A DNA stretch of 64,000 bases, taken from contig OZ220737.1 of the NCBI GenBank assembly GCA_965116935.1, forward strand, positions 1,550,001 through 1,614,000, in the 5' to 3' direction. Below the pieces are notes generated by a model that did no database searches, was not told where the DNA came from, and saw only the letters and a program-made list of their open reading frames with translations. This DNA comes from VXYL01 sp965116935. Its GTDB lineage: Bacteria; Pseudomonadota; Gammaproteobacteria; Pseudomonadales; Azotimanducaceae. Position numbers and translations under genes: made by a program. This document shows positions 8,802-17,566 of this stretch, piece after piece. Numbering within the stretch: the first letter of the stretch is position 1; the number at the start of each line of letters is the position of its first letter.

Positions 8802-9844
8802 TGCGAGGACTCGCCACTGCCGAACTTCACGCGGGGATCGACGAACGCCACGCAGATGTCCGAAAGGATGTTGCCGACCATGAACAAGAGCGAGGAGATC
8901 ACGAGGATGCCCATCACCACCGGGTAGTCGCGCTCGACCAGCGACTCCCAGCCGAGGAGGCCGAAGCCGTCGATGTTGAATATCTGCTCGATCAGGAAGG
9001 ATCCGGTCACGATCAGCGTGATGTTGTTGCCGAAGGAGGTGGCGATCGGCACCAGGCTGTTGCGAAAGGCGTGTGCGAACACGGCGCGGCGGAACGCCAT
9101 GCCTTTGGCGATGGCGGTGCGCACGTACTCCGCCGCCAGGTTGTCCATGAGCGAGTTCTTCATCAGCATGGTCGTCACGGCGAAGCTGCCGGCGAGGTAG
9201 GCGATCAAGGGCAGGACGGCGTGGTAGGCGACATCGGCGACTTTGCCGAGCGTGCCGAGGTCGTCGAAGTCGTCGCTGACGAAACCGCTCAAGGGGAACC
9301 AGCCGAGGTTGCCGGCAAAGACAGTCAAGAGCGCGATCGCAACGACGTAGCCTGGAATCGCGTAGCCAAAGAACACCACCGCCGATGTCAGGTTGTCGAA
9401 CGTCGTCTTGTGGCGGATCGCCTTGACGATGCCGAGCGGGATGCAGACGCTGTAGGTGAGTATCAGCGTGGTGACCCCGTAGAAAATCGAGATCGGGAAC
9501 CGATCCTTGATCGTGTCCCAAACGGGCTCCGAGTAGCGCGTTGACGTGCCGAGATCGAGTTGCACGACTTTGCCCAGCCACTCTGCATAACCGACGATCA
9601 CAGGCTTGTCGAAGCCGTAGTACGCCTTTAGCTGGTCGATCTGTGCATCGGACAGCGAGCTTGCCCCGTGGCCCGCGAAGCCGCTCGTGGAGGCCGCGAC
9701 GTCCGCGCCGGCCATCGCTGCCTCCTGCAGCATGCGCTCAATCGGGCCGCCTGGCACGAGCCTCGTCACGGCGAACACCAGAATCGTCACGCCGATGAAG
9801 GTCGGCACGATGAGCAGGAAGCGGCGGATGAAGTAGCTGGTCAC
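8798..9844 (-). CDS. Peptide ABC transporter permease (YejB/DppB type)
   Basis: 348-residue permease and first gene of the transporter operon. It begins at a GTG (MTSYFIRRFLLIVPTFIG) and shows the DppB-type N-terminal span, the VPGGPIE motif, the BPD transport domain with VRTAIAKGMAFRRAVFAHAFRN as coupling region, and the C-terminal DPRVKF ending. The Yej subgroup is supported by the extra loop after VPGGP and by the YejE-like partner. Its promoter should lie in 9845-10000. Confidence 0.92.
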   Translation of the reverse strand: MTSYFIRRFLLIVPTFIGVTILVFAVTRLVPGGPIERMLQEAAMAGADVAASTSGFAGHGASSLSDAQIDQLKAYYGFDKPVIVGYAEWLGKVVQLDLGTSTRYSEPVWDTIKDRFPISIFYGVTTLILTYSVCIPLGIVKAIRHKTTFDNLTSAVVFFGYAIPGYVVAIALLTVFAGNLGWFPLSGFVSDDFDDLGTLGKVADVAYHAVLPLIAYLAGSFAVTTMLMKNSLMDNLAAEYVRTAIAKGMAFRRAVFAHAFRNSLVPIATSFGNNITLIVTGSFLIEQIFNIDGFGLLGWESLVERDYPVVMGILVISSLLFMVGNILSDICVAFVDPRVKFGSGESSQ

Positions 9845-9984
9845 GGCGTGCGACCTGACTGAAGCGACCGCCCAAGCATTACCGCTTGTGAGGCCGCGGG
9901 GCAAGCGTTGCGGCGGCGGGGCCGATACGGTTCTCGGTGTCCGAATGGTCGGCCTAGCAGGTAAGTCGGGCTTGTGATGGGGCC

Positions 9985-10165
9985 TCGGAGGGAAGGCATC
10001 CTGCCTTCCCTCGTGCGCCGTCAGGCGCACGGCCGGATGCCGACAAAGGAAGGGCGCCTGTCGGCGCCAGGGAAGGCAGAATGCCTTCCCTCCAAGGGCC
10101 CGCCTTGTTCGCGCGCTAGCAGTTCGCGCCAGCGAACTGCCGACGCGCCCTTCAGGGCGCGCTGG
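9985..10165 (+). repeat. Cluster of intergenic palindromes between transporter operon and uvrD
   Basis: The 412-bp gap 9845-10256 has no convincing gene. It holds two copies of a GGAAGGCA-TGCCTTCC palindrome (about 9989-10011 and 10071-10093), each next to a GC-rich mini-palindrome (GCGCC...GGCGC), and a CAGTTCGC-GCGAACTG palindrome at 10120-10140 followed by GCGCCCTTCAGGGCGC. The same units recur elsewhere in the window. The promoters for both flanking divergent operons must also lie in this gap; I could not assign them. Confidence 0.8.
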
Positions 10166-10256
10166 CTGCCTTCGACCCGCTTTAGCCGGCGGGGCCGACG
10201 ACTTCCGTGCCACAATTGGTGGCTTCGCTGACGGTCTCGCTGGGAGCACGGCAAGC

Positions 10257-12503
10257 GTGGATGTCACCCACATCATCGATGGTCTCAACGACCCTCAGCG
10301 TGAGGCAGTGACGGCGCCCATTGGCAACCTGCTGGTGGTTGCTGGCGCCGGCAGCGGCAAGACGCGGGTGCTGGTACATCGGATCGCGTGGCTCGTGGAG
10401 GCGGAAGGGGTGTCGCCGGGCGGCGTCATGGCGGTCACCTTCACCAACAAGGCGGCGGCGGAGATGCGGGGGCGCGCCGAGCGGCTGCTCAACATACCCG
10501 CCCGCGCCATGTGGGTGGGCACGTTTCACGGCATCGCTCACCGGCTCTTGCGCATCAACTCGCGCGAGGCGGGGCTGCCGGACAACTTTCAGATCCTCGA
10601 TGCGGACGATCAGGTTCGGTTGGTGAAGCGCGTGATGCGGTCGATGGATCTGGACGAGAAGCGCTGGCCACCCAGGCAGGCGGCCTGGTTCATCAACGCA
10701 CAGAAGGACGAGGGGCTGAGGGCTGGCGACTTGCCGCTGTCGGACGACCTCTTCGTCGTCACCCACAAAAAGGTATATGAAGCCTACGAGGAGCTTTGCC
10801 ACCAGGGCGGGCTGGTGGACTTCGCCGAGCTCCTGCTGCGCAGCTACGAGCTGTGGCGCGACAACGCCGAATTGCTGGACCACTACCAGCGCCGTTTCCG
10901 CCACCTGTTGGTGGACGAGTTTCAGGACACCAACGCCATCCAGTACCGCTGGCTGAAGGCGCTGGCCGGGCGTGACGGCCACGTCATGGCGGTGGGCGAC
11001 GACGACCAGTCCATTTACGGTTGGCGCGGGGCGAAGATCGAGAACATCCACGCCTACACCGAAGACTTGGCGGACGTGCGCGTCATCCGCCTGGAGCAGA
11101 ACTACCGCTCCACCGGCACGATCCTGAAGGCGGCCAACGGCCTGATCGACAACAACATGGGGCGGCTTGGCAAAGAACTGTGGACGGCTGCCAACCAAGG
11201 CGACCCCATCCTCGTCTATTCCGCCTTCAACGACCTCGAAGAGGCCCGCTTCATCGCCGACCGCGCCCAGAGCTGGATGGATGGCGGTGCCAGCCCCACC
11301 GAGGTTGCCGTGCTCTATCGCTCGAACGCCCAGTCGCGGGTGATCGAGGAAGCGTTCCTGCGCCGCGACATCCCCTATCGCATCTACGGCGGGATGCGGT
11401 TCTTCGAGCGCATGGAAATCCGCAACGCCCTCGCCTACATGCGCCTGCTCCATGACCGCCACTCCGACGTGGCCTTCGAGCGCGTCGTCAACACGCCGCC
11501 CAGAGGGATTGGCGACCGCACCATCGAGAGCGTGCGCGCCGTGGCGCGTGAGGCGCAAAGGTCCATGTGGCAGGCGTGCAAGGAAGCCATCGCTGGCGGC
11601 GGTTTGCGCGGGCGAGCGGCAAACGCGCTGCGGGCGTTCATGGAGCTGATCGACGGCATGGCGGAGCAGGTAGAGGGGGCGCCGCTGTGGGAGATCTGCG
11701 AGCGCTGTCTGGACGTCACGGGCTTGCTCGAATACCACGCCAAGGAGCAGGGCGAGCGTGGCATCGCCCGGCGGGAGAACCTTGAGGAGCTGGTAACCGC
11801 TTGTCGTCAGTTCGAGGGCTCTTTCTTCGAGGGGATGCCCCTCGCGCTCCCCCGCGCTGAGGGCTCCGTGGTGTTTCCGCTCACCGAGTCCGGCGAGGAG
11901 ACCGATCAGCGTTCTTCGCTAGAGGAGTTCCTAGATCAGGCGGCACTCGAAAGTGGCGACCATCAGCAGGACGGTCCCGCAGTGCAGATGATGACCCTGC
12001 ATTCCGCCAAGGGCTTGGAGTTCCCGCTGGTGTTCATGGCCGGAATGGAGGAGGGGCTGTTCCCAAACATGCGCAGTGCCGAGGAGCCGGGGCGCATGGA
12101 GGAGGAGCGGCGTCTTGCCTATGTCGGCATCACACGCGCCATGAAGCAGCTCTATCTCACCCATGCCGAGTCGCGGCGGATGCGCGGCATGGAAACGCAC
12201 AACCGGCCGTCGCGTTTTCTGCAGGAAGTGCCCCAGGAGACGGTGGAGGAAGTGCGGCTGCGCGGCGAAGTGGCGCAGCGCTTTCGGCCGGGAGCGCGGC
12301 AGGGCCGTGCGCCGGCGGCGGAACTGGACGTAGATGGCATTCGCATCGGCGCAATGGTGCGGCATCCCAAGTTTGGCGAAGGCGTGGTGCTGCAAAGCGA
12401 AGGCGGCGGCGACCGTACCCGGGTGCAGGTGAACTTTGCCCGCCACGTTGGTGCGAAGTGGCTGATGCTGTCCTATGCGCAGCTTGAGGTCGTGGGACAA
12501 TGA
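10257..12503 (+). CDS. uvrD: DNA helicase II, UvrD
   Basis: 748-residue superfamily 1A 3'-5' helicase for nucleotide-excision and mismatch repair. GTG start, beginning MDVTHIIDGLNDPQREAV. Motif I GAGSGKT, motif Ia TFTNKAA, motif II VDEFQD, motif III GDDDQSIYGWRGA, motif IV EQNYRS, motif V TLHSAKGLEF and motif VI YVGITRA are all intact. The C-terminal Tudor-like tail (HPKFGEGVV) is present. Between the motif-IV region and motif V, about residues 520-537 (GSFFEGMPLALPRAEGS) are extra compared with UvrD as I know it. They are encoded by the palindromic element found at several other sites here. No frame is lost, so the protein is probably functional. Confidence 0.95.
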   Translation: MDVTHIIDGLNDPQREAVTAPIGNLLVVAGAGSGKTRVLVHRIAWLVEAEGVSPGGVMAVTFTNKAAAEMRGRAERLLNIPARAMWVGTFHGIAHRLLRINSREAGLPDNFQILDADDQVRLVKRVMRSMDLDEKRWPPRQAAWFINAQKDEGLRAGDLPLSDDLFVVTHKKVYEAYEELCHQGGLVDFAELLLRSYELWRDNAELLDHYQRRFRHLLVDEFQDTNAIQYRWLKALAGRDGHVMAVGDDDQSIYGWRGAKIENIHAYTEDLADVRVIRLEQNYRSTGTILKAANGLIDNNMGRLGKELWTAANQGDPILVYSAFNDLEEARFIADRAQSWMDGGASPTEVAVLYRSNAQSRVIEEAFLRRDIPYRIYGGMRFFERMEIRNALAYMRLLHDRHSDVAFERVVNTPPRGIGDRTIESVRAVAREAQRSMWQACKEAIAGGGLRGRAANALRAFMELIDGMAEQVEGAPLWEICERCLDVTGLLEYHAKEQGERGIARRENLEELVTACRQFEGSFFEGMPLALPRAEGSVVFPLTESGEETDQRSSLEEFLDQAALESGDHQQDGPAVQMMTLHSAKGLEFPLVFMAGMEEGLFPNMRSAEEPGRMEEERRLAYVGITRAMKQLYLTHAESRRMRGMETHNRPSRFLQEVPQETVEEVRLRGEVAQRFRPGARQGRAPAAELDVDGIRIGAMVRHPKFGEGVVLQSEGGGDRTRVQVNFARHVGAKWLMLSYAQLEVVGQ
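11816..11867 (-). repeat. 45-48-bp palindromic element inside uvrD (antisense orientation)
   Basis: Copy of the window-wide element, with core arms CGAGGGG and CCCCTCG and a distal CCCCCGCGCTGAGGGCTC. It lies in the uvrD reading frame and is read on the strand opposite to copies that encode EPSARGSARGLPSKE. It adds about 17-18 residues without a stop or frameshift. Confidence 0.8.
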
Positions 12504-12544
12504 CGGCTCGGGCGGCGAAGCCTGGGTGGAGAGGGCTCGAGACG

Positions 12545-13678
12545 ATGGTGCACCGCAAGTGGGCGACGGCATGGCTGGCGGCGTTCGGCCTCGCGCTCGC
12601 CGGTTGCAGCCAACCGGCGGGCGAGTCGGCTGAGGAGGCTGCCCCGCCGGCTGAGACCTTCGAATGGACTCTCGTCACCACTTGGCCGAAGAACCTGCCG
12701 GCCCTCGGCACGGCGCCGGAGAAGCTGGCGGTGCTGGTGCACGAGATGTCGGCGGGTCGGCTCAGCATCAAGGTCTATGGCGATGGCGAGCTGGTGCCGG
12801 CTTTTGGCGTCTTCGATGCGGTGAGTGCCGGTAACGCCGAGATGGGCCATGGCGCGGCTTATTACTGGCGCGGCAAGCTGCCGGTTGCGGCGCTCTTCAC
12901 CACCGTTCCCTTCGGCATGACGGCGCAGGAAATGAACGCCTGGCTGCACTACGGCGGGGGCCTTGAACTCTGGCAGGAACTCTATGCGCCGTTCAACCTC
13001 GTGCCCATGGCGGCAGGGAATTCGGGCGTCCAGATGGCGGGTTGGTTCAACCACGAAATCAACGACGTGACGGACATGCAGGGGCTGAAGATGCGAATGC
13101 CGGGCCTCGGCGGCGCGGTCATCGACGGCCTCGGTGCAGCGGCGGTGACGATGCCCGGTAGCGAGATCTTCACCTCACTGCAAACGGGGGTGATCGACGC
13201 CACCGAATGGGTGGGGCCCTACAACGATCTCGCCTTCGGACTGCACGAGGCCGGCACCTACTACTACTACCCAGGCTGGCACGAGCCCGGCGCCATGCTC
13301 GAAGCCATCGTCAACAAGGAAGCCTACGACTCGCTGCCAGCGGACCTACGCGCCATCCTGGTCACCGCAACGCGAGCGGTGAATCAGGACACGCTCGACG
13401 AGTTCACCGCCCGCAACAACGCAGCCCTCACGACCCTGTTGCGGGAACACAACGTCCAGTTGCGGCGCCTGCCCGACGACGTGCTCGCACGGCTGCGCGA
13501 GGGCTCGGAAGCGGTGCTCGAAGAGGTCGCCACCGACGAGATTTCCCGACGTATCCTCGATTCCTACCGCACTTTCCATGACGAGGTGCAGGCCTACCAC
13601 GCCATCTCGGAACAGGCCTACATCAACGCCCGCACTGCCACCAGCCCGAATGCCAGCGCCGCCGACGAGGCGGGCTAA
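12545..13678 (+). CDS. TRAP transporter substrate-binding lipoprotein (DctP family)
   Basis: Extracytoplasmic receptor of a tripartite ATP-independent transporter. A lipoprotein signal peptide ends in LALAGC about 19 residues after the ATG at 12545; an upstream ATG at 12500 overlaps the uvrD stop (ATGA) and would add 15 residues. The DctP fold is shown by KMRMPGLGG (with the carboxylate-binding Arg), TEWVGPYNDLAFGLH and YYYYPGWHEPG, which are typical of the 2-oxoacid (TakP-like) branch. No DctQ or DctM membrane subunit is encoded nearby, so the receptor is an orphan here. The ligand is probably a small 2-oxo or hydroxy acid, by analogy only. Confidence 0.88.
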   Translation: MVHRKWATAWLAAFGLALAGCSQPAGESAEEAAPPAETFEWTLVTTWPKNLPALGTAPEKLAVLVHEMSAGRLSIKVYGDGELVPAFGVFDAVSAGNAEMGHGAAYYWRGKLPVAALFTTVPFGMTAQEMNAWLHYGGGLELWQELYAPFNLVPMAAGNSGVQMAGWFNHEINDVTDMQGLKMRMPGLGGAVIDGLGAAAVTMPGSEIFTSLQTGVIDATEWVGPYNDLAFGLHEAGTYYYYPGWHEPGAMLEAIVNKEAYDSLPADLRAILVTATRAVNQDTLDEFTARNNAALTTLLREHNVQLRRLPDDVLARLREGSEAVLEEVATDEISRRILDSYRTFHDEVQAYHAISEQAYINARTATSPNASAADEAG

Positions 13679-13690
13679 GCGGAAGCACCC

Positions 13691-14083
13691 ATGCGAATCA
13701 CTCGCTTCTGCACCCTAGCGAACGGCGACTCCGCCTTCGACGAGGTGGACCTCCCGGTCGAGAACGCTTCCACGGACGGCTTCGGCAATGCCCTCACGTT
13801 CTCCGACACCTTCGCTTCGCCAGCGGTGCGCGTGTTCGAGGCCCCGGTCGGCATGTTCCAGGGCTGGCACAACGCGCCCTGCCGCCAAATCTGCGTGATG
13901 ATGCAAGGCATCTGGGAAATCGGCATCACGAACGGCGAGCGGCGGCGCTGGGGCCCGGGCGAGGTCTTCATGCCGGATACGGTGCAAGGCAAGGGGCACA
14001 CGAGCGAGGTGATCCAAGGCCCGGTGCGGATGTTCTTCATCCCCCTCCCAGACGACCTCGACATCGAGGGGTGGAAGGTCTAG
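13691..14083 (+). CDS. Cupin-domain protein
   Basis: 130-residue single-domain protein. A cupin-like stretch with PVGMFQGWHNAPCRQICVMM and GPGEVFMPDTVQGKGHT supplies the usual two cupin motifs, with candidate metal-binding His residues. The ATG lies 12 bp after the TRAP receptor stop behind a GGAAG ribosome-binding site, so it is probably cotranscribed. The substrate is unknown. Confidence 0.7.
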   Translation: MRITRFCTLANGDSAFDEVDLPVENASTDGFGNALTFSDTFASPAVRVFEAPVGMFQGWHNAPCRQICVMMQGIWEIGITNGERRRWGPGEVFMPDTVQGKGHTSEVIQGPVRMFFIPLPDDLDIEGWKV

Positions 14084-14144
14084 GGGCCAGGTCGCTCGCA
14101 GCTATGGCTAGGCGCTCCTGCTTGTGTCCCTACCCCTGACGGCC

Positions 14145-14376
14145 CCCTCCTGTCACTCCCCCCTCGCGGGGGAGTCGAGAAAAGCGTCCTCGCTTTTCTC
14201 GGAGGGGGGCCGCCGACCCAACCTTCCCAGCCCCCAACTCTCGAACAACGCCCCCTTCCGCGTCGTTCCCTCTCGCGTTCCCGCTAGCGGGGGATTCGGT
14301 TAAGGCGGCCCCCCTCCGAGAAGAGCCGAGGAACGGCCTTTCTCGACTCCCCCGCGAGGGAGGAGTGACAGGGAGG
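14145..14376 (+). mobile_element. MITE-like element with ~70-bp terminal inverted repeats
   Basis: Left arm 14145-14214 and right arm 14304-14376 are inverted copies of each other over about 70 bp: both contain CTGTCACTCC, CTCGCGGGGGAGTCGAG and TCTCGGAGGGGGGCCGCC. Each arm also carries its own internal hairpin (left: GAGAAAAGCG / CGCTTTTCTC). The 90-bp centre holds a further partial copy (CCCGCTAGCGGGGGATTCGG). No gene is present, and no clear target-site duplication is visible. The gap 14084-14388 holds nothing else that I can see. Confidence 0.65.
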
Positions 14377-14388
14377 TGCGCTTGGCAT

Positions 14389-14685
14389 CTAGCGAACGTC
14401 CGTTAACGCCAACACCGGCAGTCTCTCAACTTGCCTCCCGGCTGCCGCTCGCGCGAGGCGCAGATCGTGCAGCACTTGCAGGTTCAGCCAGAACCGTGGC
14501 GAGGTGTCGAAGTAATGCCCGAGCCGGAGCGCCGTGTCGGCGTCCATGGGCCGCTTCGCGGCAACGATATCGAGCAGGCGTTGCGGCGGCATTCGCAGCA
14601 CTTCCGCAAGTTCCCATGCCGCCATGCCGAGTGCGGCAAGATCTTCCGCCAGCACCTGGCCCGGGTGAGTGGCTCTGCTCGGCAT
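14389..14685 (-). CDS. higA: HigA-family antitoxin (XRE-type helix-turn-helix)
   Basis: 98-residue antitoxin starting MPSRATHPGQVLAEDLAALGM. The THPGxxLxEDL opening, the helix-turn-helix with MAAWELAEVLRMPPQRLLDI, and the ending TSPRFWLNLQVLHDLRLA are the standard HigA features. It begins 4 bp after the stop of the higB-like toxin, in the normal toxin-then-antitoxin order. It should repress the operon and neutralise the toxin. Confidence 0.9.
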   Translation of the reverse strand: MPSRATHPGQVLAEDLAALGMAAWELAEVLRMPPQRLLDIVAAKRPMDADTALRLGHYFDTSPRFWLNLQVLHDLRLARAAAGRQVERLPVLALTDVR

Positions 14686-14689
14686 GGCG

Positions 14690-15010
14690 CTATGCCACCG
14701 CCCTGGCGGGGGCAGGTGGCGCCGACGGCGGGCCCACCACGCCGACCAGGACGGGCCCGCCGCTTCCGGGCGGCCACTCGAATCCGACACCCCAGTCGCC
14801 GGTGAGGGGGATCAGCCAACGTCGCCCGCGGCGTCGGTGCTTGCGCACAATTCGCATGTGGTTGCTTGGGCGATTGACGTCGCGCACGTCCGTGGCGGCG
14901 TCGAGTTGGTCGAGCTTGCTGCCGGCGAGCCGGGCGACTTCGGCGAAGGCGGTGGTGGCGTCGCCGCGATGGAAGGCGAACGTGTCGTTGTCGGCGAAAC
15001 TGACAATCAT
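14690..15010 (-). CDS. higB: Divergent HigB/RelE-like toxin
   Basis: 106-residue protein starting MIVSFADNDT behind a GGAGTG ribosome-binding site. The opening and the LDQLDAATDVRDVNRPSNHM segment match HigB (usual pattern LDMLDAA..L.DLR.PPGNR). The usual end INxQWRICFxW is altered to LTGDWGVGFEW, and a proline/alanine-rich tail of about 20 residues follows instead of VEIVDYH. Toxin activity is therefore uncertain. Position next to higA makes the assignment firm at family level. Confidence 0.72.
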   Translation of the reverse strand: MIVSFADNDTFAFHRGDATTAFAEVARLAGSKLDQLDAATDVRDVNRPSNHMRIVRKHRRRGRRWLIPLTGDWGVGFEWPPGSGGPVLVGVVGPPSAPPAPARAVA

Positions 15011-15126
15011 GGGTTCACTCCGCTCGTGTTTTGCCTTTGCAATGATGGCGCTTGTGGCGTGGCCTGTCGCTGCGGCTTCTGCCCACCGGCAACGTGAGCC
15101 ATCGTCCCCGCGTTGGTGCGTCGGAA

Positions 15127-15172
15127 GCAGCAGTTCGCGTGAGCGAACTGCCGACGCGCCCGCAAGGCGCTT
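15127..15172 (+). repeat. CAGTTCGC-type palindrome with trailing GCGCC palindrome
   Basis: GCAGTTCGC / GCGAACTGC dyad followed by GCGCCCGCAAGGCGC, in the gap between higB and the SDR gene. Same two-part unit as at 10120, 20742, 28330 and 51612. Nothing else is recognisable in 15011-15244 except the ribosome-binding site of the SDR gene. Confidence 0.75.
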
Positions 15173-15244
15173 AAGGCGGAACAAGACGGCATTCGCGTAT
15201 GATCGCCACCGGCTTAAGAGGCGCAGGTTCCAAAGGGGAAGGGA

Positions 15245-16003
15245 ATGTTCGATTTGAGCGGCAAGGTGGCGTTGGTGACCGGGGGCAATGGCGGCATTGG
15301 CCTCGGCTTTGCGGAAGGACTTGCCGAACACGGCGCGGGTGTCTGCATCTGGGGCACGAACGAGGACAAGAACGCCGCCGCCAAGGAGCGCATCGAGAGC
15401 TACGGCGGTGAGGTGGCAGCCATCCGCTGCGACGTCAGCCGTGAGCAGGAAGTGGTCGATGCCTTCGCGCAAACCCTAGACATCTTCGGCCAGGTGGATT
15501 CCTGCTTCGCCAACGCCGGCGTAGGTGGTGGTGGCGCGCAGTTCGACGCCATGACGCCGGACGAGTGGCACCGCGTCTTCAAGGTGAACATGGACGGCGT
15601 GATGTTCACCTTCCGCGAAGCCGTCAAGCACATGAAGTCCACCGGGCGCGGCGGCTCTCTCGTGGTCACCAGCAGCGGCACGGCGCGCTTCGGCGCGGCT
15701 GGCAGCGAGCACTACTCCGCCACCAAGGCTGGTGTCATCGCCCTCATCCAGTCGCTGTCGGTGGGGCAGGCGCGCTACGGCATTCGCGCCAACGCCATCA
15801 TTCCGGGCTGGATCGAGACGGCCATGACCGAGCGCGCCTTCGCCACCGAAGCGTTCCAGACCAAGGTCATCAAGCGCATCCCGCAGCGACGCTGGGGGCA
15901 GCCGGAGGACTTCAAGGCGATCGCCGTCTATTTCGCCAGCGACGAGAGCTCCTATCACACCGGCGACACCATTGCAGTCGATGGCGGCGTCTCGCACTTC
16001 TAG
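15245..16003 (+). CDS. SDR family NAD(P)-dependent oxidoreductase
   Basis: 252-residue classical short-chain dehydrogenase. Rossmann motif TGGNGGIG at residues 13-20, NAG-type motif ANAG, catalytic Ser in TSSGT, and the catalytic YSATK. A GGGAAGGG ribosome-binding site precedes the ATG. The C-terminal GDTIAVDGGVSHF is typical. It does not belong to an obvious pathway operon; glmM follows 90 bp downstream. Confidence 0.92.
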   Translation: MFDLSGKVALVTGGNGGIGLGFAEGLAEHGAGVCIWGTNEDKNAAAKERIESYGGEVAAIRCDVSREQEVVDAFAQTLDIFGQVDSCFANAGVGGGGAQFDAMTPDEWHRVFKVNMDGVMFTFREAVKHMKSTGRGGSLVVTSSGTARFGAAGSEHYSATKAGVIALIQSLSVGQARYGIRANAIIPGWIETAMTERAFATEAFQTKVIKRIPQRRWGQPEDFKAIAVYFASDESSYHTGDTIAVDGGVSHF

Positions 16004-16093
16004 GGGCTGGGGGCTGGGGCCGGACGCCGAGCGCAGCGAGGGGTTTGGCGGCGCTAGTGTGAGCGTCCTCTCACGCACCTGCCGAGGGAGGCG

Positions 16094-17434
16094 ATGAGCG
16101 AGCGCCGCTACTTCGGCACCGACGGCATTCGCGGTCGGGTGGGCGATGCGCCCATCACGCCGGACTTCTGTTTGCACCTCGGCTGGGCCGTCGGGCAGGT
16201 GCTTGCCTCGGGCGGTTCGCGCATGGTGGTGATCGGCAAGGACACCCGCATCTCCGGCTACATGTTCGAGTCTGCCCTAGAAGCTGGGCTGTCTGCGGCC
16301 GGTGTGGATGTGGGGCTTCTGAGCCCCATCCCCACCCCGGCGGTCGCGTATCTCACCCGCACGCTGGGCGCCGACGCGGGCATCGTCATCAGCGCCTCGC
16401 ACAATCCCTACGACGACAACGGCATCAAGTTCTTCGATGCCGGAGGCAACAAGCTCGGCGACGATGTGGAACTCGCCATCGAGAAGCACCTCGGCAACCC
16501 GCTGGTGTCGGTGCGGTCCAAGGAACTCGGCCGCGCCTTCCGCGTCGAGGACGCGCGCGGGCGCTACATCGAATACTGCAAGAGCACCACGGACCGGGGC
16601 ACGCACCTCAAGGGCCTGAAGCTCGTGCTCGATTGCGCCCACGGTGCCACCTACGCCGTTGCGCCGGGGGTTTTCTCGGAACTCGGGGCCGAGGTGACCG
16701 TCACCGGGGCTTCCCCCAACGGAACGAACATCAACGACGGCTGCGGCTCCACCCATCCGGCAGCGATGGCGGCCAAGGTGCAGGAGGTGGGTGCCGACGC
16801 CGGCATCGCCTTCGACGGCGACGGCGACCGGGTGGTGATGGCGGACGCGAACGGCGACGTGGTGGATGGCGACGAACTGCTCTACATCATCGCCGCGAAC
16901 TGGCAATCCCGCGGGCGCCTCACGGGCGGCGTGGTGGGCACGGTCATGTCGAACCTGGGCGTCGAACGCGCCTTGGCGGAGCGTGGCATTCCGTTCGCCC
17001 GCGCCGCAGTGGGCGACCGCTACGTGCTAGACGGCCTGCGGCGGCGCGACTGGCAACTCGGCGGCGAGTCCTCCGGCCACATCATTTGCCTCGAGCTCGC
17101 GACGACGGGCGACGGCATCGTCGCGGCCTTGCAGGTCTTGATGGCGATGGTGGAGTCGGGCAGATCGCTGGCGGATCTGCGGCAAGGCGTTACCAAACTC
17201 CCGCAAACCATGTTGAACGTGCAAGTCAGCAATCCCGGTGCCGCCTGCGCCGGCACATCCGTCCACCGCGTCGCCGACGACATCAAGCGCAACCTCGCCT
17301 CCCGCGGCCGCATCCTCATCCGTCCAAGCGGCACCGAACCCGTGGTACGCGTGATGGTGGAGGGCGAAGACGAAGCCGAGGTGAAGGCCCACGCCAACCG
17401 CCTCGCCGAAGCGGTGCGCGCTGCCGCCGGCTAG
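16094..17434 (+). CDS. glmM: Phosphoglucosamine mutase
   Basis: 446 residues, the normal GlmM length. It converts glucosamine-6-phosphate to glucosamine-1-phosphate for UDP-GlcNAc, peptidoglycan and LPS synthesis. Visible: GTDGIRGRVG at the N-terminus, the phosphoserine loop ISASHNP, the Mg-binding DGDGDR, and the phosphate-binding RPSGTEP near the C-terminus. In gammaproteobacteria glmM is usually close to secG; here an amtB gene on the other strand and tpiA lie between. Confidence 0.96.
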   Translation: MSERRYFGTDGIRGRVGDAPITPDFCLHLGWAVGQVLASGGSRMVVIGKDTRISGYMFESALEAGLSAAGVDVGLLSPIPTPAVAYLTRTLGADAGIVISASHNPYDDNGIKFFDAGGNKLGDDVELAIEKHLGNPLVSVRSKELGRAFRVEDARGRYIEYCKSTTDRGTHLKGLKLVLDCAHGATYAVAPGVFSELGAEVTVTGASPNGTNINDGCGSTHPAAMAAKVQEVGADAGIAFDGDGDRVVMADANGDVVDGDELLYIIAANWQSRGRLTGGVVGTVMSNLGVERALAERGIPFARAAVGDRYVLDGLRRRDWQLGGESSGHIICLELATTGDGIVAALQVLMAMVESGRSLADLRQGVTKLPQTMLNVQVSNPGAACAGTSVHRVADDIKRNLASRGRILIRPSGTEPVVRVMVEGEDEAEVKAHANRLAEAVRAAAG

Positions 17435-17566
17435 GGCGATGGAGGGCGAGACGTCCTCTTGCATCGAACAATCGTCCAACACGTTGGCTTCTCCACGAAG
17501 CGACTCGAAGTCGAGCCAACACCAACGTGTCGGCGGGATGGCGCGGTCCCACACGCCACTCGGAGT

